64,000 bases of DNA, from the NCBI RefSeq assembly GCF_947499265.1, contig NZ_CANMNK010000005.1, positions 62,001 to 126,000 of the forward strand, read 5' to 3'. The position numbers were made by a program, and so were the translations under genes. The notes under the pieces were generated by a model, which saw only the letters and a program-made list of their open reading frames with translations, did no database searches and was not told the origin of the DNA. This stretch comes from an uncultured Roseobacter sp. (GTDB lineage: Bacteria; Pseudomonadota; Alphaproteobacteria; Rhodobacterales; Rhodobacteraceae). Position 1 is the stretch's first letter. The number at the start of each line of letters is the position of its first letter. Shown here one piece after another: positions 1 through 10,117 of this stretch.

Positions 1-1
1 T

Positions 2-367
2 TACAAGTTGCTGGGCCTAGAAGAGACCCGGCGGATGGACAGCGAGGGCGGTCGTTTTACGCTGGTGTTCCTTGCGCCGCCTGGCCAGGAGGAGTGCCCT
101 GTTGAGCTGACATACAACTGGGATGGCGACGAGGGGTTGCCGAGTGACAGCCGTCATTTTGGGCATCTGGCCTACCGCGTCGGCAATATCTACGACGTGT
201 GTCAGCACCTGATGGACAATGGCGTGACGATCAACAGACCGCCACGTGATGGCCATATGGCCTTTGTAAGATCGCCCGACAACGTCTCAATTGAGCTGTT
301 GCAAGAGGGTGACCATCTGGCACCGGCAGAACCCTGGGCCAGCATGGAAAACACCGGGCATTGGTGA
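2..367 (+). CDS. gloA: VOC-family glyoxalase I (lactoylglutathione lyase), 5' end outside window
   Basis: The C-terminal part of a glyoxalase I, which isomerises the methylglyoxal-glutathione hemithioacetal to S-lactoylglutathione in the cytoplasm. The reading frame is already open at the window edge and begins with Tyr-Lys before LGLEETRR, so the true start lies upstream; the TTG at position 8 is not the start. Visible family features are GRFTLVFLAPPG, the metal-binding His-Leu-Ala-Tyr after FGHLAYRV, and SPDNVSIELLQEG near the C-terminus. The metal-ligand Glu is in IELLQ. The stop overlaps the next gene by GTGA, suggesting co-transcription. Confidence 0.85.
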   Translation, partial: YKLLGLEETRRMDSEGGRFTLVFLAPPGQEECPVELTYNWDGDEGLPSDSRHFGHLAYRVGNIYDVCQHLMDNGVTINRPPRDGHMAFVRSPDNVSIELLQEGDHLAPAEPWASMENTGHW

Positions 368-1077
368 TCCGTGCCGGCATCGTCGGGCTGACGCTCTTTG
401 CCAGCGGGGCGGGGGCGGCTGAGTGCCGCCTGGCCTTGGTGTTGGCGTTGGACGTGTCCAGTTCGGTTGATGATACCGAGGATAGGCTACAGCGGGGCGG
501 CCTCGTGTCCGCCCTGACGGCACCGGAAGTAAGTGCTGCTTTTTTTGCGACGGATCAGCCCGTTGCCCTTGCGGTATTTGAGTGGTCGGGGCGGTATAAT
601 CAGGAGATCCTGCTGGATTGGACCCTGATCGAAGGGCCCGCGGAACTGATCGGCGCCGCGGAAGCGATTGCCGCCAGCAAAAGAAGTCACAACGATTTTC
701 CGACGGCGATGGGGTATGCTTTGGGGTATGGGGCGGGTCTGCTGCAACGCGCGCCCCAATGTCTGTACAAAACTTTGGATATGGCAGGTGATGGCCAGAA
801 CAATGAAGGTTTCGGCCCCGCCGCGGCTTATGCTGAGTTCCCATTTGAAGGTGTCACGGTGAACGGGCTTGTGGTGAACGGCGCGGACTACGAGGCGGAA
901 ACTGGCTTGATCGCATTCTACAAGAGCCAGGTGCTGCATGGGCCAGGTGCATTTATCGAAATCGCACAAGGATTCGAAGACTACGAGCGCGCGATGCGCC
1001 GCAAACTTGAACGTGAGCTGACACCGCCCGTGATCGGAATGGATGGTGCGCGCCCTGAACTGCGACCAAAGGGGTGA
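364..1077 (+). CDS. DUF1194 family secreted VWA-like protein, copy 1
   Basis: An exported protein of the DUF1194 family, which has a von Willebrand factor A-like fold; no biochemical role is established. The N-terminus is a signal peptide ending near GAGAAE, followed by a MIDAS-like metal motif LALDVSSSVD. A second family block, KTLDMAGDGQNN, lies mid-protein, and the C-terminus has FIEIAQGFEDYERAMRRKLERE. GTG at 364 is preferred as start because it overlaps the upstream TGA as GTGA; a TTG at 361 is the alternative. The next gene is a paralogue beginning one base after this stop. Confidence 0.85.
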   Translation: MIRAGIVGLTLFASGAGAAECRLALVLALDVSSSVDDTEDRLQRGGLVSALTAPEVSAAFFATDQPVALAVFEWSGRYNQEILLDWTLIEGPAELIGAAEAIAASKRSHNDFPTAMGYALGYGAGLLQRAPQCLYKTLDMAGDGQNNEGFGPAAAYAEFPFEGVTVNGLVVNGADYEAETGLIAFYKSQVLHGPGAFIEIAQGFEDYERAMRRKLERELTPPVIGMDGARPELRPKG

Positions 1078-1078
1078 G

Positions 1079-1795
1079 ATGATGCGCAGTCTGCTAACCA
1101 GCCTGCTGGTCACATGCGCTCTCGCCCAATCGACGGCGGCAAATTGCAGACAGGCCCTCGCGTTGGGGCTGGATGTTTCCGGTTCGGTGGATCTTCGGGA
1201 GTACAGGCTGCAGCTGGACGGATTGGTGACAGCTTTGAATCACCCGGACGTTGTAAGTGCTTTGCTGGCATCGCCCGATGCGCCCGTGGCATTGATGGTG
1301 TTCGAGTGGAGCGGACCTGCCGATCAATCGGTCCTCGTGCCGTGGACGTCCATTTCTGATGCGCAAACTCTGGCGATTGTCAGTGAAACCCTGGCTGGCA
1401 CACAAAGACGCAACGCGACACCCGGAACGGCTTTGGGTGTGGCGATGACTCTAGGCGCGCAGTATCTTGATCAACAAAAAGATTGCTGGAAACGGACGCT
1501 CGATATCTCAGGAGATGGGCAATCAAATCTGGGTCCGCGTCCGCGAGACGTGAAACAGGCCATCGGCGCACGCGGGATAACGATCAATGCGCTGGTCATC
1601 GGCGCGGACGCTCCGGCAACAGGGGATCGCCAACAATCCGAAATTGGAGAGCTTTCCTCATACTTCCGCGCCGAAGTCATCACAGGCCCGGATGCGTTTG
1701 TGCAGACAGCTCTTGGTTTTGAAGCCTATGCAGAAGCCATGACCGCCAAGTTGAAACAGGAACTCGACGGCTTGGCTGTCAGCGCGCTTCAGTAG
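1079..1795 (+). CDS. DUF1194 family secreted VWA-like protein, copy 2
   Basis: The tandem paralogue of the preceding gene, again with an N-terminal signal peptide (MMRSLLTSLLVTCALAQ), the MIDAS-like LGLDVSGSVD, the block RTLDISGDGQSN and a C-terminal FVQTALGFEAYAEAM. The open frame extends upstream to 1043, but ATG at 1079 (or 1082) fits better because it follows an AAAGGGG ribosome site, sits one base after the previous stop and puts a signal peptide at the N-terminus. The two copies are probably a local duplication making partner or redundant periplasmic proteins. The 3' end overlaps the convergent MarR gene by seven bases. Confidence 0.85.
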   Translation: MMRSLLTSLLVTCALAQSTAANCRQALALGLDVSGSVDLREYRLQLDGLVTALNHPDVVSALLASPDAPVALMVFEWSGPADQSVLVPWTSISDAQTLAIVSETLAGTQRRNATPGTALGVAMTLGAQYLDQQKDCWKRTLDISGDGQSNLGPRPRDVKQAIGARGITINALVIGADAPATGDRQQSEIGELSSYFRAEVITGPDAFVQTALGFEAYAEAMTAKLKQELDGLAVSALQ

Positions 1796-2301
1796 ATGTA
1801 GCGGATCTGGTCGGACCAGTAACGCTCCATACGCTTCAGCGACCGGGTGATGTCATCGATCCCATCAGGTCCCAGGACACCTTTGGCCTCCAGCCCATCC
1901 GCGTGACGGGAGAACAACTCTGACACCACTTCTCGGATTTTTTGACCTTTTTCCGTCAGCTTGACACGCACGGACCGGCGATCAATTTCACAACGCTGAT
2001 GATGCATGTAGCCCATATCCACCAGCTTTTTCAGATTGTAGCTGACGTTGCTGCCCTGGTAATACCCTCGGCTCTTCAGTTCACCCGCGGTGACCTCGTT
2101 GTCGCCAATGTTGAACAGCAACAGGGCCTGGACTGCGTTGATCTCCAGAACGCCAACTCTTTCGAATTCGTCTTTGATCACATCCAGCAACAAGCGGTGC
2201 AAACGCTCCACCAGCGAGAGTGCCTCAAGGTAGTTGACCATGAAGCCCTGCGTGCGGCTCATTGCAGAGGTTTCTGAAGGGATTTGATCTTGAATGCTCA
2301 T
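1789..2301 (-). CDS. MarR-type winged-helix transcriptional regulator (LdtR-like)
   Basis: A 170-residue DNA-binding regulator. The winged helix is visible as VQALLLFNIGDNEVTAGELKSR, then GSNVSYNLKKLVDMGY for the recognition helix, then DRRSVRVKLTEKGQKI for the wing. The sequence resembles the alphaproteobacterial LdtR subgroup of MarR proteins, which in rhizobia and Liberibacter control cell-wall and osmotic-stress genes; this subgroup call is from memory of the family and is less sure than the MarR call. The upstream 94 bases to sdhE are AT-rich and probably hold its promoter. Confidence 0.8.
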   Translation of the reverse strand: MSIQDQIPSETSAMSRTQGFMVNYLEALSLVERLHRLLLDVIKDEFERVGVLEINAVQALLLFNIGDNEVTAGELKSRGYYQGSNVSYNLKKLVDMGYMHHQRCEIDRRSVRVKLTEKGQKIREVVSELFSRHADGLEAKGVLGPDGIDDITRSLKRMERYWSDQIRYIY

Positions 2302-2395
2302 CTACGCGCTCCGACTCGTTCTAATTTGGTCAGAATTTGCGTGGGAAAAGCCAATAATTCGTTAAAAGCGTGAAAAGAAGCCGTTCGCTGCGTTT

Positions 2396-2662
2396 TCAGG
2401 CCGAGGTTTTGGGCAACTGCTCGACAATGCGACCGATCAGATCAGCGTAGGTATCGGGCGGCGTTACCTGCCCGCTAACCCATTGATATAAGTCGTGATC
2501 ATTCTCACTGAGCATTGCGTCATAGAGGCTGAGGCCCGCGTCATCCATCGCATCGAGATTGGCTTCGGCGAAGCGTTGCAGGATCAGGTCCATCTCCTTG
2601 ATCCCGCGCCGCATCGACCGCATTTTCAGCCGCTTGACGCGGTGATCATGCGGCTCTTTCAT
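2396..2662 (-). CDS. sdhE: Succinate dehydrogenase FAD assembly factor SdhE
   Basis: A small soluble protein (88 residues) of the SdhE/DUF339 family, which helps attach FAD covalently to the flavoprotein subunit of succinate dehydrogenase. The signature RRGIKEMDLILQRFAE is present near residue 19 and contains the conserved Arg-Gly needed for FAD transfer. Length matches the family. Its start overlaps the 3' end of the upstream XRE gene by 17 bases, so the two are probably translated from one message. Confidence 0.92.
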   Translation of the reverse strand: MKEPHDHRVKRLKMRSMRRGIKEMDLILQRFAEANLDAMDDAGLSLYDAMLSENDHDLYQWVSGQVTPPDTYADLIGRIVEQLPKTSA

Positions 2663-3053
2663 GCGCTTCTTCTTTCAGTGCCGTCCGCAATTTCTTCTCC
2701 AGACGGCCCATTTGTTCCACGCGGGCGATCATATCTGTCCTCAGATCGCGTAGCTCGTTCAAAATGTCATTCGCTGATGTCGGCAAGGTCGCTTCTTCAA
2801 GAGGCGCGTCCAGCCCTTCCCCCTGCCCGTTGATCAACCACATCATGGAAACGTTCAACAACCCCGCCATCATCGACAGACGGTTGGCGCGCGGCTCACT
2901 CAGGTCATCCTCCCAGGCGCGCAAGGTACTGATGCGCACGCCCAGGCGCCGCGCCAGTTGAGACTGTGACATGTCCGCCATTTCACGCGCCGCTGCGACC
3001 CGGTCGCCGAATGTTGCGGTCTCGGGGCCATACCAATCTTGTGTCTCGTGCAT
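2646..3053 (-). CDS. XRE-family helix-turn-helix regulator
   Basis: A 135-residue regulator with a Cro/C1-type helix-turn-helix at about residues 15-70 (FGDRVAAAREMADMSQSQLA, then RRLGVRISTLRAWEDDLSEP). The C-terminal half, from about residue 95, is rich in Glu, Lys and Leu and looks like a short coiled coil suited to dimerisation. It is conserved next to sdhE in related genomes as far as I recall. The gene diverges from the aminotransferase at 3142 across an 88-base gap that probably holds both promoters. Target genes are not evident. Confidence 0.82.
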   Translation of the reverse strand: MHETQDWYGPETATFGDRVAAAREMADMSQSQLARRLGVRISTLRAWEDDLSEPRANRLSMMAGLLNVSMMWLINGQGEGLDAPLEEATLPTSANDILNELRDLRTDMIARVEQMGRLEKKLRTALKEEAHERAA

Positions 3054-3120
3054 GCTGTGATTTCCTTTGCGATGATCGCGCTTGAATGGCGGCGGGACGC
3101 CCCCTATGAGTCGGCCTTAG

Positions 3121-4344
<1,224 letters not shown>

Positions 4345-4357
4345 CAAGGGGCACCAC

Positions 4358-4765
4358 ATGGCGGGCGAGCTGCCGGAATACTATTTCCGCGTGCGTGAGA
4401 ACGGCGCTGCCGTTTTTCGCGTGGACACCGAAAACCGTCAGCGCCGGATCGAGATGGATCAGATTGCGGTGGTGAATATTCGCAATGGTGAGATCAAACC
4501 CCAGGGCAATCGCCAGCTGTCAGAGAACGATCTCGGGGTCATTCGGGATTGGATGTCAGAACGTAAGGCGCTTCTTGCGACACGCGACATGGATGACATC
4601 CACCGCGCCATCGACCACCTGAACCTTACGACACAATGGGCGCAGTCGCGTGCGACAACGGCACAGTTGGAAGATGTGACTGACGACCTGCTGCTCGCCA
4701 TGCATGATTTGCGCTCGGTTCTGGTGCGCAAGAAAGCGGACCGCCTGATGAAGGAAGACACATGA
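4358..4765 (+). CDS. Conserved hypothetical protein
   Basis: A 135-residue protein I do not recognise by domain. It is soluble, with no signal peptide or membrane span. The N-terminal third is beta-rich (YYFRVRENGAAVFRVDTENR) and the rest is helical and charged, ending in LVRKKADRLMKED. It lies 13 bases after aspC and is probably in the same transcript. Its last codons overlap an eight-codon frame (ATGA junction) described in the findings. Its coding status is supported by frame length, coupling to aspC and codon use like its neighbours. Confidence 0.7.
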   Translation: MAGELPEYYFRVRENGAAVFRVDTENRQRRIEMDQIAVVNIRNGEIKPQGNRQLSENDLGVIRDWMSERKALLATRDMDDIHRAIDHLNLTTQWAQSRATTAQLEDVTDDLLLAMHDLRSVLVRKKADRLMKEDT

Positions 4766-4929
4766 CGGATCAGCCGCCCTTTTGGTAAGGCTGTGCCATC
4801 TGCGCGCCCCATCTTGACGGTAGAAAGAGCGCCGCCTGCCCCCGTGATGCCCTGAAATAAGCGAAACCATCCCAATGCCTGCTGGGCGATCTTGGCAAAA
4901 CGCGCCCGCTTCGCCGACCTGCGTGCCGC

Positions 4930-6027
4930 TTATGTATTGAACAGAAAATGAAGCACGTCACCGTCCTTGACGATGTAGGCCTTGCCCTCGGCGCGCATCT
5001 TGCCGGCTTCCTTGGCGGGACCCTCTCCACCCAGAGACACAAAATCGTCGTAGGCAATGGTTTCGGCGCGGATAAATCCCTTTTCAAAATCGCCGTGGAT
5101 CACGCCAGCAGCTTTCGGTGCGCTGGTGCCATTGCGAATGGTCCAGGCACGCGCCTCCTTCGGACCAACGGTGAAATAGGTTTCCAGGTGCAACAGCGCA
5201 TAGCCCGCCTGGATCAGCCGGTCGAGACCCGCCTCAGACAATCCCATTTCATCCAGAAACATTGACGCTTCGTCGGGTTCGAGCTGACTAATTTCCTCTT
5301 CGATCTGCGCAGAGATTACCACATGCGCATTGCCCTGCTTTGCAGCCATCTCCGCGACTTTGGCGGAATGCGCATTGCCAGAAGCGGCCTCCGCTTCACC
5401 AACGTTACAAACGTAAAGCACCGGCTTTGTGGTCAAAAGCTGCAAAAGCGACCAGGCGCGCGCATCCTCGTCATCCACCTCAACAACGCGGGCGGGCTGG
5501 CCCTCTTCCAACGCCGCCAACGCGGCGCGCATCAACCGTTCCTGTTGCACCGCTTCCTTGTCGCCACCGCGCACTTTGCGCACGATGTTTTGCAGGCGTT
5601 TCTCGATGCTTTCGATGTCGGCAAGCATCAATTCGGTCTCGATGGTCTCCGCGTCCGCAACCGGGTCCACCCGGCCCTCGACATGGGTCACATCACCATC
5701 TTCGAAACACCGCAGCACATGGGCGATCGCATCGACCTCGCGGATATTGGCCAGGAACTGGTTTCCCAGACCCTCGCCTTTCGACGCCCCTTTGACCAAC
5801 CCGGCGATGTCTACAAAAGTCATGCGGGTCGGAATGATCTGCTTCGATTTGGCGATGTCGGCAAGACGGTCCAATCGCGCGTCAGGAACCGCAACCTCAC
5901 CCACGTTGGGCTCAATGGTGCAGAAGGGGAAATTCGCCGCCTGTGCCGCCGCCGTGCGCGTCAACGCGTTGAACAATGTGGATTTACCGACATTCGGCAA
6001 CCCCACGATACCCATTTTGAAACCCAT
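4930..6027 (-). CDS. ychF: Ribosome-associated ATPase YchF (OLA1 family)
   Basis: A 365-residue Obg-like P-loop ATPase that binds ribosomes and is linked to translation and stress responses. The Walker A loop [14 protein letters not shown] is at about residue 8, switch [17 protein letters not shown] follows, and the G4 element is NVGE rather than NKxD, which explains the ATP preference of the family. The C-terminal TGS-like domain ends in [16 protein letters not shown], the usual end. The gene is monocistronic or followed by nothing recognisable downstream. Confidence 0.96.
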   Translation of the reverse strand: MGFKMGIVGLPNVGKSTLFNALTRTAAAQAANFPFCTIEPNVGEVAVPDARLDRLADIAKSKQIIPTRMTFVDIAGLVKGASKGEGLGNQFLANIREVDAIAHVLRCFEDGDVTHVEGRVDPVADAETIETELMLADIESIEKRLQNIVRKVRGGDKEAVQQERLMRAALAALEEGQPARVVEVDDEDARAWSLLQLLTTKPVLYVCNVGEAEAASGNAHSAKVAEMAAKQGNAHVVISAQIEEEISQLEPDEASMFLDEMGLSEAGLDRLIQAGYALLHLETYFTVGPKEARAWTIRNGTSAPKAAGVIHGDFEKGFIRAETIAYDDFVSLGGEGPAKEAGKMRAEGKAYIVKDGDVLHFLFNT

Positions 6028-6073
6028 GTCCGCGTCCTTTTTTGCTGGCGCTTGTCCTAGGGTGTCTCAGGCG

Positions 6074-6277
6074 TCAAGACAAGTCCCTGCGCTGGCGTCT
6101 GTCCTCACGGGCGTGGAAGATCAAAAACCAGGCCAGCAATATGAACATCGGATGGGTCAGCCCGCCTGATAAGAACAGCGCGGGAATCCAGATCAGAAAC
6201 ACCAGCACCGCCAGGATCGGGCGCCCCGTCAGCAGGATGGAGAGCGGGGGCAGAAGGATGGCAAGAATGTAGTTCAT
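6074..6277 (-). CDS. Small membrane protein, YqaE/Pmp3-like
   Basis: A 67-residue protein with two predicted membrane helices, about residues 3-23 and 27-55, separated by GRP. The start [16 protein letters not shown] resembles the Pmp3/YqaE family signature [11 protein letters not shown], though the middle differs from classical members. The C-terminus is charged and cytoplasmic ([11 protein letters not shown]). It lies 46 bases upstream of ychF on the same strand. Family placement is tentative. Confidence 0.65.
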   Translation of the reverse strand: MNYILAILLPPLSILLTGRPILAVLVFLIWIPALFLSGGLTHPMFILLAWFLIFHAREDRRQRRDLS

Positions 6278-6436
6278 GACCTCAACCTAGGTGCCAATGT
6301 CGAAAACGTAAGGGGGAAAATGAAATTCTACCCCTCATGCGCTGCCCGCACAGCTCCGGCGCGCGGATGTCCAAGGTGCATTGATTTCCCTGCGCGTTTT
6401 GGGCATTGCGGGGCAAGTAGAAGAAAGGCACGCCCC

Positions 6437-7228
6437 ATGACCCGCATCGACGCCAAATTTGCAGAGCTTTCCAAGGCCGGAAAGAAGGCTTTCGTTTCCT
6501 ACATAATGGCAGGCGATCCGGATTTTGAAACCTCTTTGGAAATCGTGCGCGGCCTGCCGGGCGCTGGCGTCGATGTCATCGAATTGGGTCTGCCGTTTAC
6601 CGATCCAATGGCGGACGGTCCGACCATCCAACTGGCGGGCCAACGCGCGCTCGAAGGCGGCATGACCTTGCAGAAGACGCTGCAGCTTGCCCGCGCCTTT
6701 CGCGAAACCGACCAGACGACACCGATTGTCCTGATGGGATACTACAACCCGATCTACAGTCGCGGCGTGGACAGCTTTTTGGCAGAAGCCAAGGCGGCGG
6801 GTATCGATGGTTTGATTGTTGTCGATCTGCCCCCCGAAGAAGACAGCGAATTGTGCCTGCCCGCGCAGGCAGCAGGGTTGAATTTCATCCGGCTGGCCAC
6901 CCCGACCACGGATGCAAAGCGCCTGCCCCGCGTTTTGCAAAACACTTCCGGCTTTGTCTACTATGTGTCGATCACCGGCATCACCGGGGCGGCCGAAGCG
7001 CAGGCAGGCGATGTGGGCCCGGAGGTTGCACGGATCAAAGGCGAGAGCGGCCTGCCCGTCATCGTCGGCTTTGGGGTGAACACCCCCGAAAAGTCGCGCG
7101 CCATCGCAAGTGTCGCGGACGGCGTCGTGGTCGGCTCAGCGATCGTTGGCAAGATCGGTGCGGGCGCGCCGGTATCGGAGGTTCTGACTTTCGTGAAGTC
7201 GCTCTCGGATGGGGCGCATTCAGCCTGA
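6437..7228 (+). CDS. trpA: Tryptophan synthase alpha chain
   Basis: The alpha subunit, which cleaves indole-3-glycerol phosphate to indole and glyceraldehyde 3-phosphate and passes indole to TrpB. The protein has 263 residues. Catalytic Glu is in [17 protein letters not shown] together with the catalytic Asp of the family, and the phosphate-binding region is [12 protein letters not shown] and GVVVGSAIV. The frame is open upstream to 6320, but ATG 6437 starts the family-typical [19 protein letters not shown]. trpA stands alone here, about 9 kb from trpB and trpF and on the opposite strand. Its 3' end overlaps the convergent MarR gene. Confidence 0.96.
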   Translation: MTRIDAKFAELSKAGKKAFVSYIMAGDPDFETSLEIVRGLPGAGVDVIELGLPFTDPMADGPTIQLAGQRALEGGMTLQKTLQLARAFRETDQTTPIVLMGYYNPIYSRGVDSFLAEAKAAGIDGLIVVDLPPEEDSELCLPAQAAGLNFIRLATPTTDAKRLPRVLQNTSGFVYYVSITGITGAAEAQAGDVGPEVARIKGESGLPVIVGFGVNTPEKSRAIASVADGVVVGSAIVGKIGAGAPVSEVLTFVKSLSDGAHSA

Positions 7229-7684
7229 TTGCGCGGTGCCATTGCGGTCTTCATCCAGGAAAGCCCGCAGATCTTTCAGAACCGGCAGGATGTTCAGCAA
7301 CCGGTCCGTATCGAACCCCTGGGCCAGTCGTTTGAAATCCGGGCCGAGGTCTGCAATCGCCTGATCCCGCATTTGACGCCCTTTTTCTGTAAGCCACACA
7401 AGTTTTGAACGGCCATCTTCCGGGTTTGGGCGCACATCCACCAGGTCATGCGCCTCCAGTCCCTTGATGGTATGAGTCATGGTTGTTTTAGGCACCTGAA
7501 ACGCGCGCGCCATGTCGATGGGGGCCCGCCCATCCCCCAGCCGGATCAGATGGTTGATCACGGCAAAGTGCGGCGCAATCAACCCTCCTGGCAACCGCGC
7601 TTCCAGCAAAGCGCGACTGAGTTGTTCGATAATACCGATCTCATTGAAAACGTCGAAATAGAGGGCTGCACGTTTATCAGGCAT
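7220..7684 (-). CDS. MarR-family transcriptional regulator
   Basis: A 154-residue winged-helix regulator. Recognition-helix region [20 protein letters not shown] and wing [20 protein letters not shown] are clear. It is the distal gene of a two-gene operon with the nitroreductase-like gene, whose stop it overlaps by eight bases. The likely target is the pair of palindromes at 8807-8844 in the promoter region shared by that operon and lldD, which would make it an autoregulator. The effector is unknown. Confidence 0.85.
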   Translation of the reverse strand: MPDKRAALYFDVFNEIGIIEQLSRALLEARLPGGLIAPHFAVINHLIRLGDGRAPIDMARAFQVPKTTMTHTIKGLEAHDLVDVRPNPEDGRSKLVWLTEKGRQMRDQAIADLGPDFKRLAQGFDTDRLLNILPVLKDLRAFLDEDRNGTAQSG

Positions 7685-8783
7685 TCATCAACTTTGCTTC
7701 AAGGGGCCAGCGCGGCGTGCGCGGCGTCATGGGACCGTACCCCAATCGTCCGAGCATTTGAACCGTCTGACCCGGTGACGCCAGCACATCCTGCGCGCGG
7801 GTGTAAAGCTCGGCCATTTCGGGGTATTCCTGCAAACACTGGCTGACCGGGTGCAGCGCAACTCCCAGGCCCGCGCATTTGAGGTTCAGGCGCACCCACC
7901 GGCGCCCCGCTTCAATCTGGTCGGCCCGCGTATTTCCAGCGGTGACCAAGGCGGCGTATGCGGGCGTTGCTTGCAGCATCTCCCGATAAATCTCGACACC
8001 CTGTTTGAAGCTCTGGCTTGTGGGATCGGCCTGCTCAGCGCGGGTTAGAACACCCGCCAGCATCAGGCTCTCCAGAAATGGCCCCCCAAGATCGATGCCA
8101 TCCGGGTTGGCGTTGATCTGCGCCTTGCCAAATCGCATCAGGTCCACCGATTCCTGCATCGTGCGCGGGGTCCGAGCCTCAACCTCCCAGGCGGCCCAGG
8201 TCAGCGCTTTCAGCGCCTCAACGGTCGGTGCGTCGGTGTAGACATCCGCAAAGAGCTCCAGCTCATTTGCATGTGCCGCGCTCAAAGCTCTGTTTTCGAA
8301 AGGTTCTTTGCACGAGCGACGGCGCATCACCTTATCAAAAAGCGGATCATGTGTACCGCCGGAGGCAAAGACCGCCCTTGCAATCGGGCCATTATCGCCC
8401 TCGGGATACAGCGTCAGATCAACGGCATATCCGGCAGCACCCGCGGCCAGAACCATCAGTTCGAGAAAACAGCCGAAGCCAATGATAATCTGTCGGTCAA
8501 AGGGGTCGGTTTCGGGCAAACGGCGCGATGCGTCATGATAAATCATCACGCGATCCTCCCCTTCCAACGCCACCTGCCAGGGCTGAAGATTGTGCGGATT
8601 TGGGGCCAGCAACGCAAAGCTGAGCGCATTCAGGCGCGGGTCGCCGTAGTCACCGGCCGCATCCCAGGGGGCCAGGGCATCATGGGGCGTGCGCGTGGTC
8701 AAAAAGGCGCCCGCGGAAGCGGAGGCAGCAAGGATCGTGCCCCCTCCGATCAATGTCAGTGTCTTGCGGCGTGTGATGGGCAT
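7677..8783 (-). CDS. Tat-exported nitroreductase-like protein (Acg-family type)
   Basis: A 368-residue protein with a twin-arginine type leader (MPITRRKTLTLIGGG) followed by a hydrophobic stretch and a tandem nitroreductase-like fold as in the Acg family. Supporting blocks are LNALSFALLAPNPHNLQPWQ near residue 50, typical of FMN-binding nitroreductases, and a second half with WVRLNLKCAGLGVALHPVSQ. Physiological substrate is unknown; family members have lost or altered the usual FMN reductase chemistry in some cases. It shares an operon with the MarR gene and a divergent promoter region with lldD. Confidence 0.78.
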   Translation of the reverse strand: MPITRRKTLTLIGGGTILAASASAGAFLTTRTPHDALAPWDAAGDYGDPRLNALSFALLAPNPHNLQPWQVALEGEDRVMIYHDASRRLPETDPFDRQIIIGFGCFLELMVLAAGAAGYAVDLTLYPEGDNGPIARAVFASGGTHDPLFDKVMRRRSCKEPFENRALSAAHANELELFADVYTDAPTVEALKALTWAAWEVEARTPRTMQESVDLMRFGKAQINANPDGIDLGGPFLESLMLAGVLTRAEQADPTSQSFKQGVEIYREMLQATPAYAALVTAGNTRADQIEAGRRWVRLNLKCAGLGVALHPVSQCLQEYPEMAELYTRAQDVLASPGQTVQMLGRLGYGPMTPRTPRWPLEAKLMNA

Positions 8784-8806
8784 TCCAGAATTCCTCCATA
8801 TATATA

Positions 8807-8844
8807 GTGCGATTTCGTACTTTATATATGGTACGATTTCGCAC
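8807..8844. promoter_or_regulatory. Twin palindromic operators, probable MarR binding sites
   Basis: Two near-identical 14-base palindromes, GTGCGATTTCGTAC at 8807-8820 and GTACGATTTCGCAC at 8831-8844, fit one consensus GTRCG-ATTT-CGYAC. Their centres are 24 bases apart, between the divergent nitroreductase/marR operon and lldD. The flanking DNA is AT-rich (TATATATA on one side). Assigning them to the MarR protein encoded in this operon is inference from symmetry and location. Confidence 0.75.
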
Positions 8845-8932
8845 TAATCAACTTGTTTTTTTACTTTCCTTTCTCCGATTGATCTTTCCGCCCTCAATTG
8901 GTAACTAAAATTGACCAATCCGAGGGGCCAGC

Positions 8933-10099
8933 ATGCCGATCATCACCACCATTCAAGACCTCAAAGACCTGCACAAACGCCGGACCCCGCGCATGTTCTA
9001 CGACTACACAGAGTCAGGCAGCTGGACCGAGCAGACCTTCCGCGAGAACACAACGGATTTTGAAAAAATCAGGCTGCGGCAACGCGTGGCCGTTGACATG
9101 ACTGGTCGGACAACGGCTAGCCAGATGATCGGGCAGGATGTCACCATGCCCGTGGCGCTCGCCCCCGTCGGCTCCACCGGAATGCAACACGCGGACGGCG
9201 AGATCCTGGCGGCGAAAGCGGCAGAGAAGTTCGGTGTGCCCTTCACGCTTTCCACCATGTCGATCTGTTCGATTGAGGATGTCGCCGAGAACACCAGCAA
9301 GCCGTTCTGGTTTCAGCTCTATGCGATGCGCGACAAAACATTCGTCAAAAACATCATCCAGCGCGCGAAGGATGCGAAATGCTCTGCGCTGGTGGTCACA
9401 TTGGACCTGCAAATCCTTGGGCAACGGCACAAGGACATCAAGAACGGCTTGAGCATTCCGATCAAACCAACGCTGCCGAATATCATCGATCTGGCCACGA
9501 AATGGCGCTGGATCGCGGGGATGGCCCAGACCAAGCGGCGTCAATTCGGGAATATTGTCGGCCATATCGACGGGATCAGCGATCTGTCGTCGCTGGCGGT
9601 CTGGGCTGCTGAAAGCTTTGATCCACAGCTGAATTGGGAAGAGGTCAAGGAAATCAAGAAGATGTGGGGCGGGCCGCTGATCCTGAAAGGCATCCTGGAT
9701 GCGGAAGATGCCAAAATGGCGTTGCAGGTGGGTGCCGATGCCATCGTGGTATCCAACCACGGCGGTCGACAATTGGACGGCGCGCTCTCCTCCATTCGCG
9801 CGCTGCCCGCGATCATGGATGCGGTGGGCGACAAGGTCGAAGTACATCTGGACAGTGGTATCCGCTCCGGTCAGGACGTCCTCAAGGCGCTCGCGATGGG
9901 GGCCAAGGGCACCTACATCGGCCGCGCCTTTGTGCATGGGTTGGGCGCGATGGGCGAGGCTGGCGTGACCAAAGCGCTGGAGGTGATCCACAAGGAACTC
10001 GACACCACCATGGCGCTCTGCGGCGACACCAAGGTCACGGATCTGGGGCGCCACAACCTCTTGATACCAGAGGATTTCGAAGGGCGCTGGCAGCCCTGA
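8933..10099 (+). CDS. lldD: FMN-dependent L-lactate dehydrogenase / alpha-hydroxy acid oxidase
   Basis: A 388-residue member of the FMN alpha-hydroxy acid dehydrogenase family that oxidises L-lactate to pyruvate, probably feeding electrons to the respiratory chain at the membrane. FMN-binding APVGSTGMQHADGE, TLSTMSICSIED, and the substrate/flavin block AIVVSNHGGRQLDGALSS with catalytic His are all present, as is LDSGIRSGQDVLKALAMGAKG. No cytochrome domain is present. Glycolate or another 2-hydroxy acid is possible as substrate. The divergent MarR operator pair suggests shared regulation with the nitroreductase operon. Confidence 0.9.
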   Translation: MPIITTIQDLKDLHKRRTPRMFYDYTESGSWTEQTFRENTTDFEKIRLRQRVAVDMTGRTTASQMIGQDVTMPVALAPVGSTGMQHADGEILAAKAAEKFGVPFTLSTMSICSIEDVAENTSKPFWFQLYAMRDKTFVKNIIQRAKDAKCSALVVTLDLQILGQRHKDIKNGLSIPIKPTLPNIIDLATKWRWIAGMAQTKRRQFGNIVGHIDGISDLSSLAVWAAESFDPQLNWEEVKEIKKMWGGPLILKGILDAEDAKMALQVGADAIVVSNHGGRQLDGALSSIRALPAIMDAVGDKVEVHLDSGIRSGQDVLKALAMGAKGTYIGRAFVHGLGAMGEAGVTKALEVIHKELDTTMALCGDTKVTDLGRHNLLIPEDFEGRWQP

Positions 10100-10117
10100 C
10101 CCGAAGCTGAGCTGCGC

